A DNA stretch of 31,310 bases from UBA2767 sp964194535 (lineage in GTDB: Bacteria > Pseudomonadota > Alphaproteobacteria > Rhizobiales > Methyloligellaceae), in the NCBI GenBank assembly GCA_964194535.1, contig CAXMMX010000023.1:1-31310 (forward strand), in the 5' to 3' direction. Every line of letters begins with the position of its first letter. Positions within the stretch are counted from its first letter, which is position 1. Of the stretch, positions 8,510 through 14,448 are shown piece by piece. A program made the translations under genes and the position numbers. Below the pieces are notes generated by a model that saw nothing but the letters and a program-made list of their open reading frames with translations, was not told where the DNA came from and did no database searches.

Positions 8510-8530
8510 CACCTCTTTTCTCACGAGGTG
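8510..8530 (-). promoter_or_regulatory. Hairpin burying the ETF-QO ribosome binding site
   Basis: On the minus strand CACCTC (8530-8525), a 9-nt loop and GAGGTG (8515-8510) form a perfect 6-bp stem. The 3' arm is the Shine-Dalgarno sequence of the ETF-QO gene, with the ATG 7 nt later. The pairing is seen in the sequence; translational control is inferred. Confidence 0.5.
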
Positions 8531-8576
8531 GATAATGTGCTTGCCCAATCCACGTCAATCGGGTGATCGGCGCACA

Positions 8577-8604
8577 TTGCTCGCACCATGATGAGCGCTA
8601 TGCT
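8577..8604 (+). promoter_or_regulatory. Candidate promoter of the UDG-nitroreductase-moaB transcript
   Basis: TTGCTC at 8577-8582 and TATGCT at 8599-8604 are separated by 16 bp. A transcript starting near 8611 would have a short leader before either candidate UDG start (8626 or 8650). Confidence 0.4.
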
Positions 8605-8649
8605 AAACAGGTATTATCCGAAGAGATGATTTTTGCACATACTGAACCA

Positions 8650-9474
8650 ATGACCGCCCCCAATATTTCTTCTGCCGCTGCCTTGCTCGACTGGTACCGG
8701 GCCATGGGTGTGGACGAAATTATCGACGATACCAAGGTCAACTGGTTTGAAGCCGCCGCCACGGCAAAGGCGGCCGCGAAACAGCCTTCAACCGAGCCCC
8801 CCCGACAAGCAGCACCACCCTCCCCGTCTGCCGGGTCGCGGCCGGGTTTTAACAGCATCGCCCCTGATGAAGCGGTCATGGATGCCCGCGAACGCGCGGC
8901 GGGAGCCAGAACGCTTGAAGAACTTGAACAGGCGCTTGCAGGGTTTGATGGCTGTCCTTTGAAAGCAACGGCCAAAAAAATGTGCTTCAGGCGCGGCAAT
9001 GACAAGGCGCGCATCATGCTCATTGGCGAAGGTCCGGGCCGCGATGAGGATTTTCAGGGTTTGCCTTTTGTCGGCCGCGCGGGGCAATTGCTCGACAAGA
9101 TGCTAGGCGCCATTTCGCTCACTGAAGAAGACGTCTACATCACCAATATCGTTTATTGGCGTCCGCCGGGAAACCGGACGCCATCGACACAGGAAGTGGA
9201 AGCCTGCCTGCCCTTTCTCAACCGGCAGGTCGAATTGCTGGACCCTGAATTCGTCGTTCTGATCGGCGGCCCCGCCTCGCAAAATCTGCTCGGAACAAAA
9301 GAAGGCATCACCCGGCTGAGGGGGAAATGGCGCGACTGCGAAATTGGCGGCAAGACACGCCGCGCCATGCCTATTCTGCATCCGGCCTATCTGCTGCGCA
9401 CACCGGCAGCCAAGCGCCTGGCCTGGCATGATTTACTCATGCTGAAGGCCGCGCTCAAGGACAAGAGAAAATAA
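8650..9474 (+). CDS. Uracil-DNA glycosylase, family 4-like
   Basis: Removes uracil from DNA in base excision repair. The protein is 274 residues. The UDG core starts near residue 100: GEGPGRDEDFQGLPFVGRAG (126-145) is the water-activating motif A region, ITNIVYWRPPGNRTP follows, and HPAYLL (244-249) is motif B. An N-terminal extension of about 95 residues with a Pro/Ala-rich linker (41-65) precedes the core, as in alphaproteobacterial members. Only four cysteines occur (102, 112, 186, 230), and they do not fit the usual CxxC...C-x15-C cluster pattern of family 4. The start is uncertain: ATG 8650 is preferred because the conserved N-terminus begins there, ATG 8626 is possible, and neither has a clear ribosome binding site. 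It is separated from the nitroreductase by 2 bp. Confidence 0.9.
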   Translation: MTAPNISSAAALLDWYRAMGVDEIIDDTKVNWFEAAATAKAAAKQPSTEPPRQAAPPSPSAGSRPGFNSIAPDEAVMDARERAAGARTLEELEQALAGFDGCPLKATAKKMCFRRGNDKARIMLIGEGPGRDEDFQGLPFVGRAGQLLDKMLGAISLTEEDVYITNIVYWRPPGNRTPSTQEVEACLPFLNRQVELLDPEFVVLIGGPASQNLLGTKEGITRLRGKWRDCEIGGKTRRAMPILHPAYLLRTPAAKRLAWHDLLMLKAALKDKRK

Positions 9475-9476
9475 TC

Positions 9477-10307
9477 ATGACGGATATCGACACGACGCTG
9501 AAGCTTCGGTTTGGACCAGACACACCTCGCGTTCCGGACGTGCTGAGGAAGGCCGAACTTCCCGCGTCACTCGCGAACCGGCGAAGCCACCGCAGATTCA
9601 AGCCTGACCCGGTAGAGCCGGCGCTGATACGCTCATTATGCGCGCTGGCGCTCTGCGCACCGACAAAAAGCGACCTGCAGCAGCGCGATATCGTGATTAT
9701 GGAAGACGCTGACCAGCGCTCACGATTACACGAGCTGATTTCCGGCAACGACTGGACGCAGAGCGCCCCGGCGTTTCTCGTCTTCTGCGCCGACAACCGC
9801 CGCCAGCGACTCATACATGAGTGGCGTGGACCAGGCTTTGCCAATGATCATCTCGATGCGTTTTTCAATGCGTCGGTCGACGCGGGAATCGTGCTCGCGA
9901 CATTCGTGCTCGCCGCGGAATCGATTGGCCTCGGCTGCTGCCCGATCAGCGCCATTCGCAACGAAGCGGCCAAGATTTCAGAATTGCTCGCTCTACCCGA
10001 TCATGTCTTCCCCATTTCTGGTATGGCCCTGGGATGGCCATCGCAGGAACATGAGATCAGCCTCAGGCTGCCGCTGGAAACGACCGTTTTTACAGACCGG
10101 TATTCGGAAGACCGGCTTGGCGAATATATTGAAGCCTATGACCAGCGCCGCGAGGCCCATCAGCCATTCAACAAGCAGAGATACACCGAAGACTATGGCA
10201 AAGCGAAAACCTATGGCTGGTCCGAGGACAAGGCGCGGCAATATGCCAAGCCAGAATGTGAGGATTTCGGCGCATTCATCCGCGCCAAGGGTTTCAATCT
10301 GAGTTAG
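9477..10307 (+). CDS. Nitroreductase-family flavoprotein
   Basis: A 276-residue protein of the FMN-dependent nitroreductase fold. RRSHRRFKPDPVE near residues 34-46 is the N-terminal FMN-phosphate signature. LCALALCAPTKSDLQ follows, and AAESIGLGCCPISAIR is the conserved central helix and loop. MALGWPSQ and the C-terminal half (RYTEDYGKAKTYGWSEDKARQYAK) resemble the NfsA/Frp-like branch. Members reduce nitroaromatics, quinones or flavins with NAD(P)H, and the natural substrate here is unknown. The ATG at 9477 follows the UDG stop by 2 bp, so the genes are almost certainly co-transcribed. moaB follows 29 bp downstream. Confidence 0.88.
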   Translation: MTDIDTTLKLRFGPDTPRVPDVLRKAELPASLANRRSHRRFKPDPVEPALIRSLCALALCAPTKSDLQQRDIVIMEDADQRSRLHELISGNDWTQSAPAFLVFCADNRRQRLIHEWRGPGFANDHLDAFFNASVDAGIVLATFVLAAESIGLGCCPISAIRNEAAKISELLALPDHVFPISGMALGWPSQEHEISLRLPLETTVFTDRYSEDRLGEYIEAYDQRREAHQPFNKQRYTEDYGKAKTYGWSEDKARQYAKPECEDFGAFIRAKGFNLS

Positions 10308-10336
10308 TATCTCCCCTTGAGTTGAGGATCAGGTCC

Positions 10337-10888
10337 ATGCCCAAGATCGATGAAAGCCGCCCCTTTATCCCGGTCAATATCGCCATACTCACGGTGTCCG
10401 ATACGCGCACCACAAAAGAGGATAAGTCCGGCGCCTCACTTGAGAAAATGTTGACCGAAGCCGGGCATGCGCTGGCCGAACGGACGATCGTCAAGGATGA
10501 CGCCGCCCTCATCCGCGCCAAGGTTCAGGGCTGGGTCGACGACCCGAAAATCGACGTGGTGATTACCACCGGCGGTACCGGCTTTACCGGACGCGATGTG
10601 ACGCCCGAAGCCGTAAAACCGGTCTTCGAAAAGGAAATTGACGGCTTTTCGACCGTCTTCCACATGCAGAGCTATGACAAGGTCGGCACCTCGACCATTC
10701 AGTCGCGCGCCTGCGGCGGGGTTGCCAACGGCACTTACATCTTCTGCATACCCGGCTCACCCGGCGCCTGCAAGGATGCATGGGAAGGCATTTTGAAATT
10801 TCAGCTCGACAACCGGCACCGGCCCTGCAATTTCGTGGAAATCATGCCACGGCTGCTGGAGCATGAGGAGACGGCGCCGGCTGAATAG
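10337..10888 (+). CDS. moaB: Molybdenum cofactor biosynthesis protein MoaB
   Basis: A 183-residue protein of the MoaB/MogA (MoCF) family, which binds molybdopterin and adenylylates it or supports that step. The conserved elements are ILTVSDTRT near the N-terminus, the pterin-binding TTGGTGFTGRDVTPEA, the SRACGG loop and the FCIPGSPGA segment. The start is ATG at 10337, preceded by AGGATCAGG; a TTG at 10322 is in frame but has less support. It is the third gene of the UDG-nitroreductase-moaB unit. The cydB remnant begins directly after its stop codon. No other Moco genes are in view. Confidence 0.93.
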   Translation: MPKIDESRPFIPVNIAILTVSDTRTTKEDKSGASLEKMLTEAGHALAERTIVKDDAALIRAKVQGWVDDPKIDVVITTGGTGFTGRDVTPEAVKPVFEKEIDGFSTVFHMQSYDKVGTSTIQSRACGGVANGTYIFCIPGSPGACKDAWEGILKFQLDNRHRPCNFVEIMPRLLEHEETAPAE

Positions 10889-10905
10889 CACCGCAGCAGA
10901 CGGTC

Positions 10906-11223
10906 GTGCCGCAGAATCCCGCATTGCTGGCATTTGGCTGCTACAAAGCCATCCGCTCGGGGCGGGAGCTTTTGCCATTCGTGCTGTCCGTCGGCCTGTT
11001 CATGTTGGCCTATACGGGGCTGGCTATCTCGAAGTTTCCCTATTTGGTTCCGCCCGTAGAAGGGGCGGAAGGTTTAACCGTCTGGCAGACAGCCGCCGCG
11101 CTGGAATCGCAAATTTTTGTGTTGATCGGAGTCCTGATCCTTTTGCAGATTATCCTTACATACACGGTGCTTTCTTATTGGAGCTTCCGCAGCAAAGTCA
11201 GGCTCGGAGCAGGCTATCACTAG
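10906..11223 (+). pseudogene. Remnant of cytochrome bd-type ubiquinol oxidase subunit II (C-terminal end only)
   Basis: An open stretch of 105 codons from a GTG at 10906, matching only the end of CydB/CioB, the membrane subunit II of the bd-type (cyanide-insensitive) quinol oxidase. Diagnostic segments are the helix LPFVLSVGLFMLAYTGLAIS, then FPYLVPP, the AAALESQ loop, a last helix (IFVLIGVLILLQIILTYTV), SYWSFRSKV, and the family's terminal GYH. A complete CydB is about 330-380 residues, so roughly the first 70% is gone. Codon 10882-10884 in this frame is a stop, inside moaB. No ribosome binding site precedes the GTG, and no cydA is in view. The frame itself is undisrupted, so decay may be recent, or the piece may still be made. 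I interpret it as a deletion remnant fused against moaB. Confidence 0.75.
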
Positions 11224-11289
11224 GCGTTTCAAGAGCCATCATCGCGAAATTGTGAAACTCAAGCACAGAAGATTCCCGATATCCGGCAT

Positions 11290-11317
11290 TTCACAGCCAT
11301 TTTATTCGGCGTATAAT
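11290..11317 (+). promoter_or_regulatory. Sigma70-type promoter of the MBL-fold hydrolase gene
   Basis: TTCACA (11290-11295) and a consensus TATAAT (11312-11317) are separated by 16 bp. The predicted transcript starts near 11324, about 40 nt before the start codon. This is one of the two best promoter matches in the window. Confidence 0.6.
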
Positions 11318-11363
11318 TTCCAGACTTAAGCATGCTCAAGATGAAACCGATGGAGTAATGCAG

Positions 11364-12362
11364 ATGTCTGACAATTCCCTCAAATTTTCACGACGCGGTC
11401 TGCTGGCAGGCGCTATGGGTGCCGCCGCAGCGGCCTCGCTACACCCGGGCCTGATAGCACCGGCTTTGGCCAAAGCGCCCTTGCTTGGCGCCGCCCGCCC
11501 GACCCACTACCGCTTCAAGCTCGGCGCATTCGAGCTCACCACCCTCTATGACGGCGCCATCGCCATTCCCAAGGTCTACCCGATCTTCGGCAAGAACCAA
11601 AGAATCGAGGATGTTAAGGCCTTTCTGACGCAGAACCACCTGCCGACTGACAAGATGACGATCTCCTTCACGCCGGTGATCGTGAATACGGGCAAGGAAG
11701 TCGTGATGTTCGATTCCGGTTATGGCGAGGAGCGCCGCGCGAAAGGCGCCGGTAAGGCCGCGAGCGCTCTTGCCGCCGCCGGGTTTACCCCTGACCAGAT
11801 CGACGTCATCGTCATCACCCATTGCCACCCGGATCATGTCAGCGGGCTGATGGAAAACGGCAAGGCCGTGTACCCGAACGCGCGTTATGTGGCCGGGGAG
11901 GTGGAATATAATTTCTGGTCCAAAAAAGAACTCCTTGAGAGCAGTAACAAGAGCATGATCCGCCGCGCCCAGGCGGTGCAAAACAATGTCGTGCCTTTGG
12001 CCGAGAAGGCCACCTTCATCAAGCCCGGTGCAGACGTCGTAACCGGCATCACTTCTGTTGGAGCTTTCGGGCACACGCCGGGCCATATGTGCTTCCACAT
12101 CGAAAGTGCGGGCAAGCGCTTCTTAATCTTCGCCGATACGACCAACCATTATGTGGCGTCGCTGGCCAAGCCGGACTGGCACTGCGCCTTCGACATGGAC
12201 GCGGAAGCCGCCGTTAAAACACGAAAGAAAATCCTCGACATGATCGCCGCCGACAAAATCGCGTCTGCCGGCTATCACATGCCCTTCCCCGCCGTCGGCT
12301 ATGTCGAGAAACAGGGTTCGGGTTACCGCTGGGTCCCGGCGAGCTATCAGCTAGATCTGTAG
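11364..12362 (+). CDS. Exported metallo-beta-lactamase-fold hydrolase with twin-arginine signal
   Basis: A 332-residue MBL-fold metallohydrolase. The N-terminus has a Tat-like signal: SRRGLLAG at residues 9-16, an alanine-rich hydrophobic stretch, and a likely cleavage site after APALA near residue 36. The metal-binding motif HCHPDH is at 153-158. Further ligands are probably in GHTPGHM, FADT and the C-terminal GYHMPFP. Related exported enzymes include lactonases and other hydrolases, so the substrate cannot be named. ATG 11364 is chosen because GGAG lies 8 nt upstream; ATG 11358, two codons earlier, is also possible. The gene has its own promoter and ends in a 16-bp overlap with the convergent transferase gene. 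Confidence 0.87.
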   Translation: MSDNSLKFSRRGLLAGAMGAAAAASLHPGLIAPALAKAPLLGAARPTHYRFKLGAFELTTLYDGAIAIPKVYPIFGKNQRIEDVKAFLTQNHLPTDKMTISFTPVIVNTGKEVVMFDSGYGEERRAKGAGKAASALAAAGFTPDQIDVIVITHCHPDHVSGLMENGKAVYPNARYVAGEVEYNFWSKKELLESSNKSMIRRAQAVQNNVVPLAEKATFIKPGADVVTGITSVGAFGHTPGHMCFHIESAGKRFLIFADTTNHYVASLAKPDWHCAFDMDAEAAVKTRKKILDMIAADKIASAGYHMPFPAVGYVEKQGSGYRWVPASYQLDL

Positions 12363-13030
12363 GACAACATAATTCGGCTGCCGGTGTCGCCAAGACGCCG
12401 GTGGCTGATCCCGTCATCCACATCCTCCAGTGGCTCGAGCATGGCGACGCGTGCGCCGGCAAGATTGGCAAGCGTATCGGCCAGCGTATGGGCGCTCGAC
12501 CAGCGCACATTTGCAAACATGCCGGGCACCCGGGGGGTGCGCCGCAGGCCCACCAGCCAGTAACCGCCGTCCTGCGCGGGGCCGAGCACTGCGTCATGAG
12601 AACCTTTTATCTGTCCTGCCGCTTCGCTACTTGAGGACCCTAGCGCGCGGAAGGCTCTGGCAATATGGCTTGCCCCGATTTCAGGAATATCGGCGCCGAT
12701 GATGACAACAGGCCCGGGCGGCAGCGTATCGAACACCCGCTGCATTCGCGCGCCCAGATCTCCTTTCCCCTGAGCTACAAGGCCTGCTCCGTGCGGCCAG
12801 ACAGGGGACGCAATTGCGCTATCGGGCGTTACAGCGATGAGCGTGCGCCAGCGAGCATCACGCGCCAGCCGCGCCGATACGTTGAGAAGCGTGCGCCGGT
12901 AGAACTGCGTCGCCGCGACCGCGCCGATATCCCTGGCGAGACGCGTTTTGACCGCGCCGCAACGCGGCTCTTTCGCCATGACCACGAGCCAGCGCCGGGG
13001 GCCGCGATCAGGCTTCACCAGCTCAGCCAT
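12347..13030 (-). CDS. TIGR04282-type transferase (rSAM/selenodomain-associated transferase 1; DUF2064)
   Basis: A nucleotidyl/glycosyltransferase-fold protein of 227 residues, of the family also annotated as arsenosugar biosynthesis glycosyltransferase. The N-terminal nucleotide-binding segment VVMAKEPRCGAVKTRLA lies at residues 16-32. VVIIGADIPEI is the metal/nucleotide-binding turn, and GPAQDGGYWLVGLR the conserved core motif. The start is ATG at 13030, which overlaps the stop codon of the upstream transferase by 8 bp (translational coupling). The family is often found with a radical SAM protein and the TIGR04283 transferase. Only the latter is adjacent here. The product is unknown, and the arsenosugar link is family knowledge only. 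Confidence 0.85.
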   Translation of the reverse strand: MAELVKPDRGPRRWLVVMAKEPRCGAVKTRLARDIGAVAATQFYRRTLLNVSARLARDARWRTLIAVTPDSAIASPVWPHGAGLVAQGKGDLGARMQRVFDTLPPGPVVIIGADIPEIGASHIARAFRALGSSSSEAAGQIKGSHDAVLGPAQDGGYWLVGLRRTPRVPGMFANVRWSSAHTLADTLANLAGARVAMLEPLEDVDDGISHRRLGDTGSRIMLSYRSS

Positions 13031-13712
13031 ACAGGCGGACGATTGTTGCTGGGGGAACGCGCAGATAATACAGCGACAGGCAGGCGGCGTTGCGCGCGAC
13101 ACGCGGGATATAGCCATCGCTCTTGTAGCGCTCCGCGCTGGTGACGGCCTTGGTGCGCATCATTTTGAGCCTTTTGCGGCCCAGCCGGCGCACCAGATCC
13201 ACATCTTCCATCAGCGGCAACGGGCGATAGCCGCCAATGGAATTGTAGAGATCTCTGGGAATAAGCAGGCCCTGATCGCCATAGGGAAAGCGGAATAGAG
13301 CGCAGCGCAGTCCGACAATCGCCTCCAGCAAGCGCGGCATGGCCCCGAAATCATCGAGTGCAAATGAAAAGGCTCCTGCCGCGAGCGGTATGTCGCCATT
13401 ATCCACGCGCTCCATGAATTTGGCGGCTTCCGACTCCCAACCCACCTGAAGCACGGTGTCGGCGTGGAGAAACAGCAGCCATTTTGAGCGCGCTTCGCCA
13501 GCCCCGGCGGCAAGCTGCGCGCCGCGCCCGCTTGTCCCGCGGATGAATTTGGCGCCGGCCACATTGGCGATTTCAGCCGTGGCGTCGTTTGAGCCGCCAT
13601 CGGCGATGATAACTTCGCGGATAATTCCCTGCACGCTCGCCGGCACAAGCGCTGTGAGCGTCGCCGTGAGCCCGCTTTGCGCATTCTGCGTTGGTATGAC
13701 CACGGAAATCAT
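13023..13712 (-). CDS. TIGR04283-type glycosyltransferase (rSAM/selenodomain-associated transferase 2)
   Basis: A GT-A (family 2) glycosyltransferase of 229 residues. The N-terminal strand is MISVVIPTQN. ADGGSNDAT near residues 38-46 is the nucleotide-binding motif, GRGAQLAAGA follows, and LLFLHADT holds the metal-binding acidic position. FPYGDQGLLIPRDLY and PLMEDVDLVRRL are typical of the family. ATG 13712 is chosen because the conserved domain starts there. There is no ribosome binding site, but a good promoter has its -10 box only 8 nt before this ATG, suggesting a leaderless mRNA. A TTG at 13748 would add 12 residues without family similarity and lies inside the promoter. It overlaps the TIGR04282 gene by 8 bp. 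Confidence 0.88.
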   Translation of the reverse strand: MISVVIPTQNAQSGLTATLTALVPASVQGIIREVIIADGGSNDATAEIANVAGAKFIRGTSGRGAQLAAGAGEARSKWLLFLHADTVLQVGWESEAAKFMERVDNGDIPLAAGAFSFALDDFGAMPRLLEAIVGLRCALFRFPYGDQGLLIPRDLYNSIGGYRPLPLMEDVDLVRRLGRKRLKMMRTKAVTSAERYKSDGYIPRVARNAACLSLYYLRVPPATIVRLYG

Positions 13713-13720
13713 GGAGGCGA

Positions 13721-13748
13721 ATAATAGCGTCAGGGGAGTGTGCGGCAA
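13721..13748 (-). promoter_or_regulatory. Promoter of the transferase pair, placed for a leaderless start
   Basis: On the minus strand TTGCCG (13748-13743), a 16-bp spacer and TATTAT (13726-13721) stand 8 nt before the ATG at 13712. Transcription would begin at or almost at the start codon. Confidence 0.5.
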
Positions 13749-13791
13749 GCCGCATTGACGAGGCGCCTGTTACAGGGCCTAAGATTACGGG

Positions 13792-13843
13792 GATTCTTTT
13801 CCTGATACGACGCGAGTCCGCCACACCACAGCGCAGCCGATTC
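13792..13843. promoter_or_regulatory. Cluster of three GANTC (CcrM) methylation sites
   Basis: GATTC at 13792-13796, GAGTC at 13814-13818 and GATTC at 13839-13843 lie within 52 intergenic bases. GANTC is the site of the CcrM enzyme encoded at 16378-17487. In Caulobacter such sites near promoters mediate GcrA/CcrM control. A weak plus-strand promoter (TTGACG 13755-13760, TAAGAT 13780-13785, 19-bp spacer) lies just upstream. Confidence 0.45.
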
Positions 13844-13850
13844 AGGAATT

Positions 13851-13903
13851 AGTGGGCTGACCGAAACAGATGAGACCCATCCGTATCGATAAGTCAGCCC
13901 ACT
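13851..13903 (-). repeat. Long imperfect hairpin downstream of the DUF1127 gene
   Basis: AGTGGGCTGAC (13851-13861) and GTCAGCCCACT (13893-13903) are perfect 11-bp arms. Inside them CGAAACAGATG (13862-13872) pairs at 9 of 11 positions with CATCCGTATCG (13878-13888), leaving a 5-nt loop and a 4-nt bulge. The total is about 20 base pairs in 53 nt. It is not followed by a T-run on either strand. It could be part of a 3' UTR or small RNA on the DUF1127 strand. Confidence 0.55.
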
Positions 13904-13916
13904 CGCACTTGATCTG

Positions 13917-13966
13917 GTGGCGCGATTTTTTCAGACAGATGGAACCATCTGTCTGGATCGCACCAC
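13917..13966 (-). repeat. Strong hairpin abutting the DUF1127 stop codon
   Basis: CAGACAGATGG (13932-13942), AA, then CCATCTGTCTG (13945-13955) is a perfect 11-bp stem. Outer arms GTGGCGCGAT (13917-13926) and ATCGCACCAC (13957-13966) pair at 9 of 10 positions. The six-base T-run (13926-13931) lies on the wrong side for an intrinsic terminator of the minus-strand gene, where it reads as A. The last base of the arm touches the TAG stop (13968-13966). Confidence 0.6.
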
Positions 13967-14235
13967 TAGCGGCGGTCGAACATCCTGTCTAATACGTGGT
14001 TCGGAATGTCTTCCCGCTTGAGGCCACGCGCCGACAACTCGGCGTCACTCATACGAACAAGACGGTCGCAATATACCGCTGTCCGCTGCGCTGCCACTAT
14101 GGAGCCGAAAAACCCGACCATCGAATCGATCGCCCGACCGATCTGTGAAAGAAAGCTCCCGACAGTTTTTTGCTGCGGCGCACCACTGGATGGAGTCGCA
14201 AATCCTGTTGGTATTGCAGACATATGAGTTGCCAT
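13966..14235 (-). CDS. Small DUF1127 protein
   Basis: An 89-residue basic protein with a C-terminal DUF1127 (YjiS-like) domain at about residues 52-89 (YCDRLVRMSDAELSARGLKREDI). The N-terminal half is not conserved. DUF1127 proteins are small arginine-rich proteins. In Rhodobacter and Agrobacterium some bind RNA and affect sRNA maturation, stress response or phosphate and carbon metabolism (established for those proteins, only inferred here). The start is ATG at 14235 with an excellent AAGGAG 6 nt upstream, which predicts high translation. The gene stands alone, divergent from the radical SAM gene. Its stop codon runs straight into two hairpins. A dyad (14282-14296) lies upstream. Confidence 0.85.
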   Translation of the reverse strand: MATHMSAIPTGFATPSSGAPQQKTVGSFLSQIGRAIDSMVGFFGSIVAAQRTAVYCDRLVRMSDAELSARGLKREDIPNHVLDRMFDRR

Positions 14236-14281
14236 AGCTGGCTCCTTTCCTTGTTGTATGTTGCTGAGATAAGCTCCTCTT

Positions 14282-14296
14282 TGTTGCGATGCAACA
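14282..14296. promoter_or_regulatory. TGTTGC-GAT-GCAACA dyad upstream of DUF1127
   Basis: A perfect 6-bp inverted repeat with a 3-bp centre, 47 bp before the DUF1127 start. It could be an operator or a leader hairpin. No convincing sigma70 or RpoH promoter could be fixed around it. The rest of the 213-bp gap up to 14448 holds only the LexA-like box. Confidence 0.35.
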
Positions 14297-14408
14297 TTAA
14301 TTGATGCACTGCATAACAGGTCTGCGTAAGACGCATTGCGCGCTGATCCTTCCAGGCCGGGCTATGGTGACACGATGAGCTTACATATACGCATCAAAGC
14401 CAAGATAT

Positions 14409-14423
14409 GTTCTTGATTTGTTC
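14409..14423 (+). promoter_or_regulatory. LexA-type SOS box, GTTC-N7-GTTC
   Basis: GTTC (14409-14412), seven bases, GTTC (14420-14423) is an exact match to the alphaproteobacterial LexA site GTTC-N7-GTTC. It lies within a tandem TGTTCTTGATT repeat (14408-14429) and ends 25 nt before the radical SAM start codon, where it would block transcription. Under random composition about one such match is expected in a window this size on both strands, so position is the main support. Confidence 0.55.
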
Positions 14424-14448
14424 TTGATTTTGATGTAGGCTCTTTTAC

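Noticed and set aside
10863..11255. Alternative 130-codon frame over the cydB remnant
   Set aside because: The other frame (10906-11223) reads as membrane helices of CydB with its conserved C-terminus; this one is arginine-rich noise.
13857..13880. Hammerhead-ribozyme-like words (CGAAAC, GATGAGAC) in the hairpin
   Set aside because: The order and spacing of the conserved core bases do not fit a hammerhead; the bases are explained by the simple hairpin.
13903..13931. Intrinsic terminator on the plus strand ending in TTTTTT (13926-13931)
   Set aside because: The stem before the T-run is short and interrupted, and no plus-strand gene lies upstream. A plus-strand sRNA ending here remains only a weak possibility.
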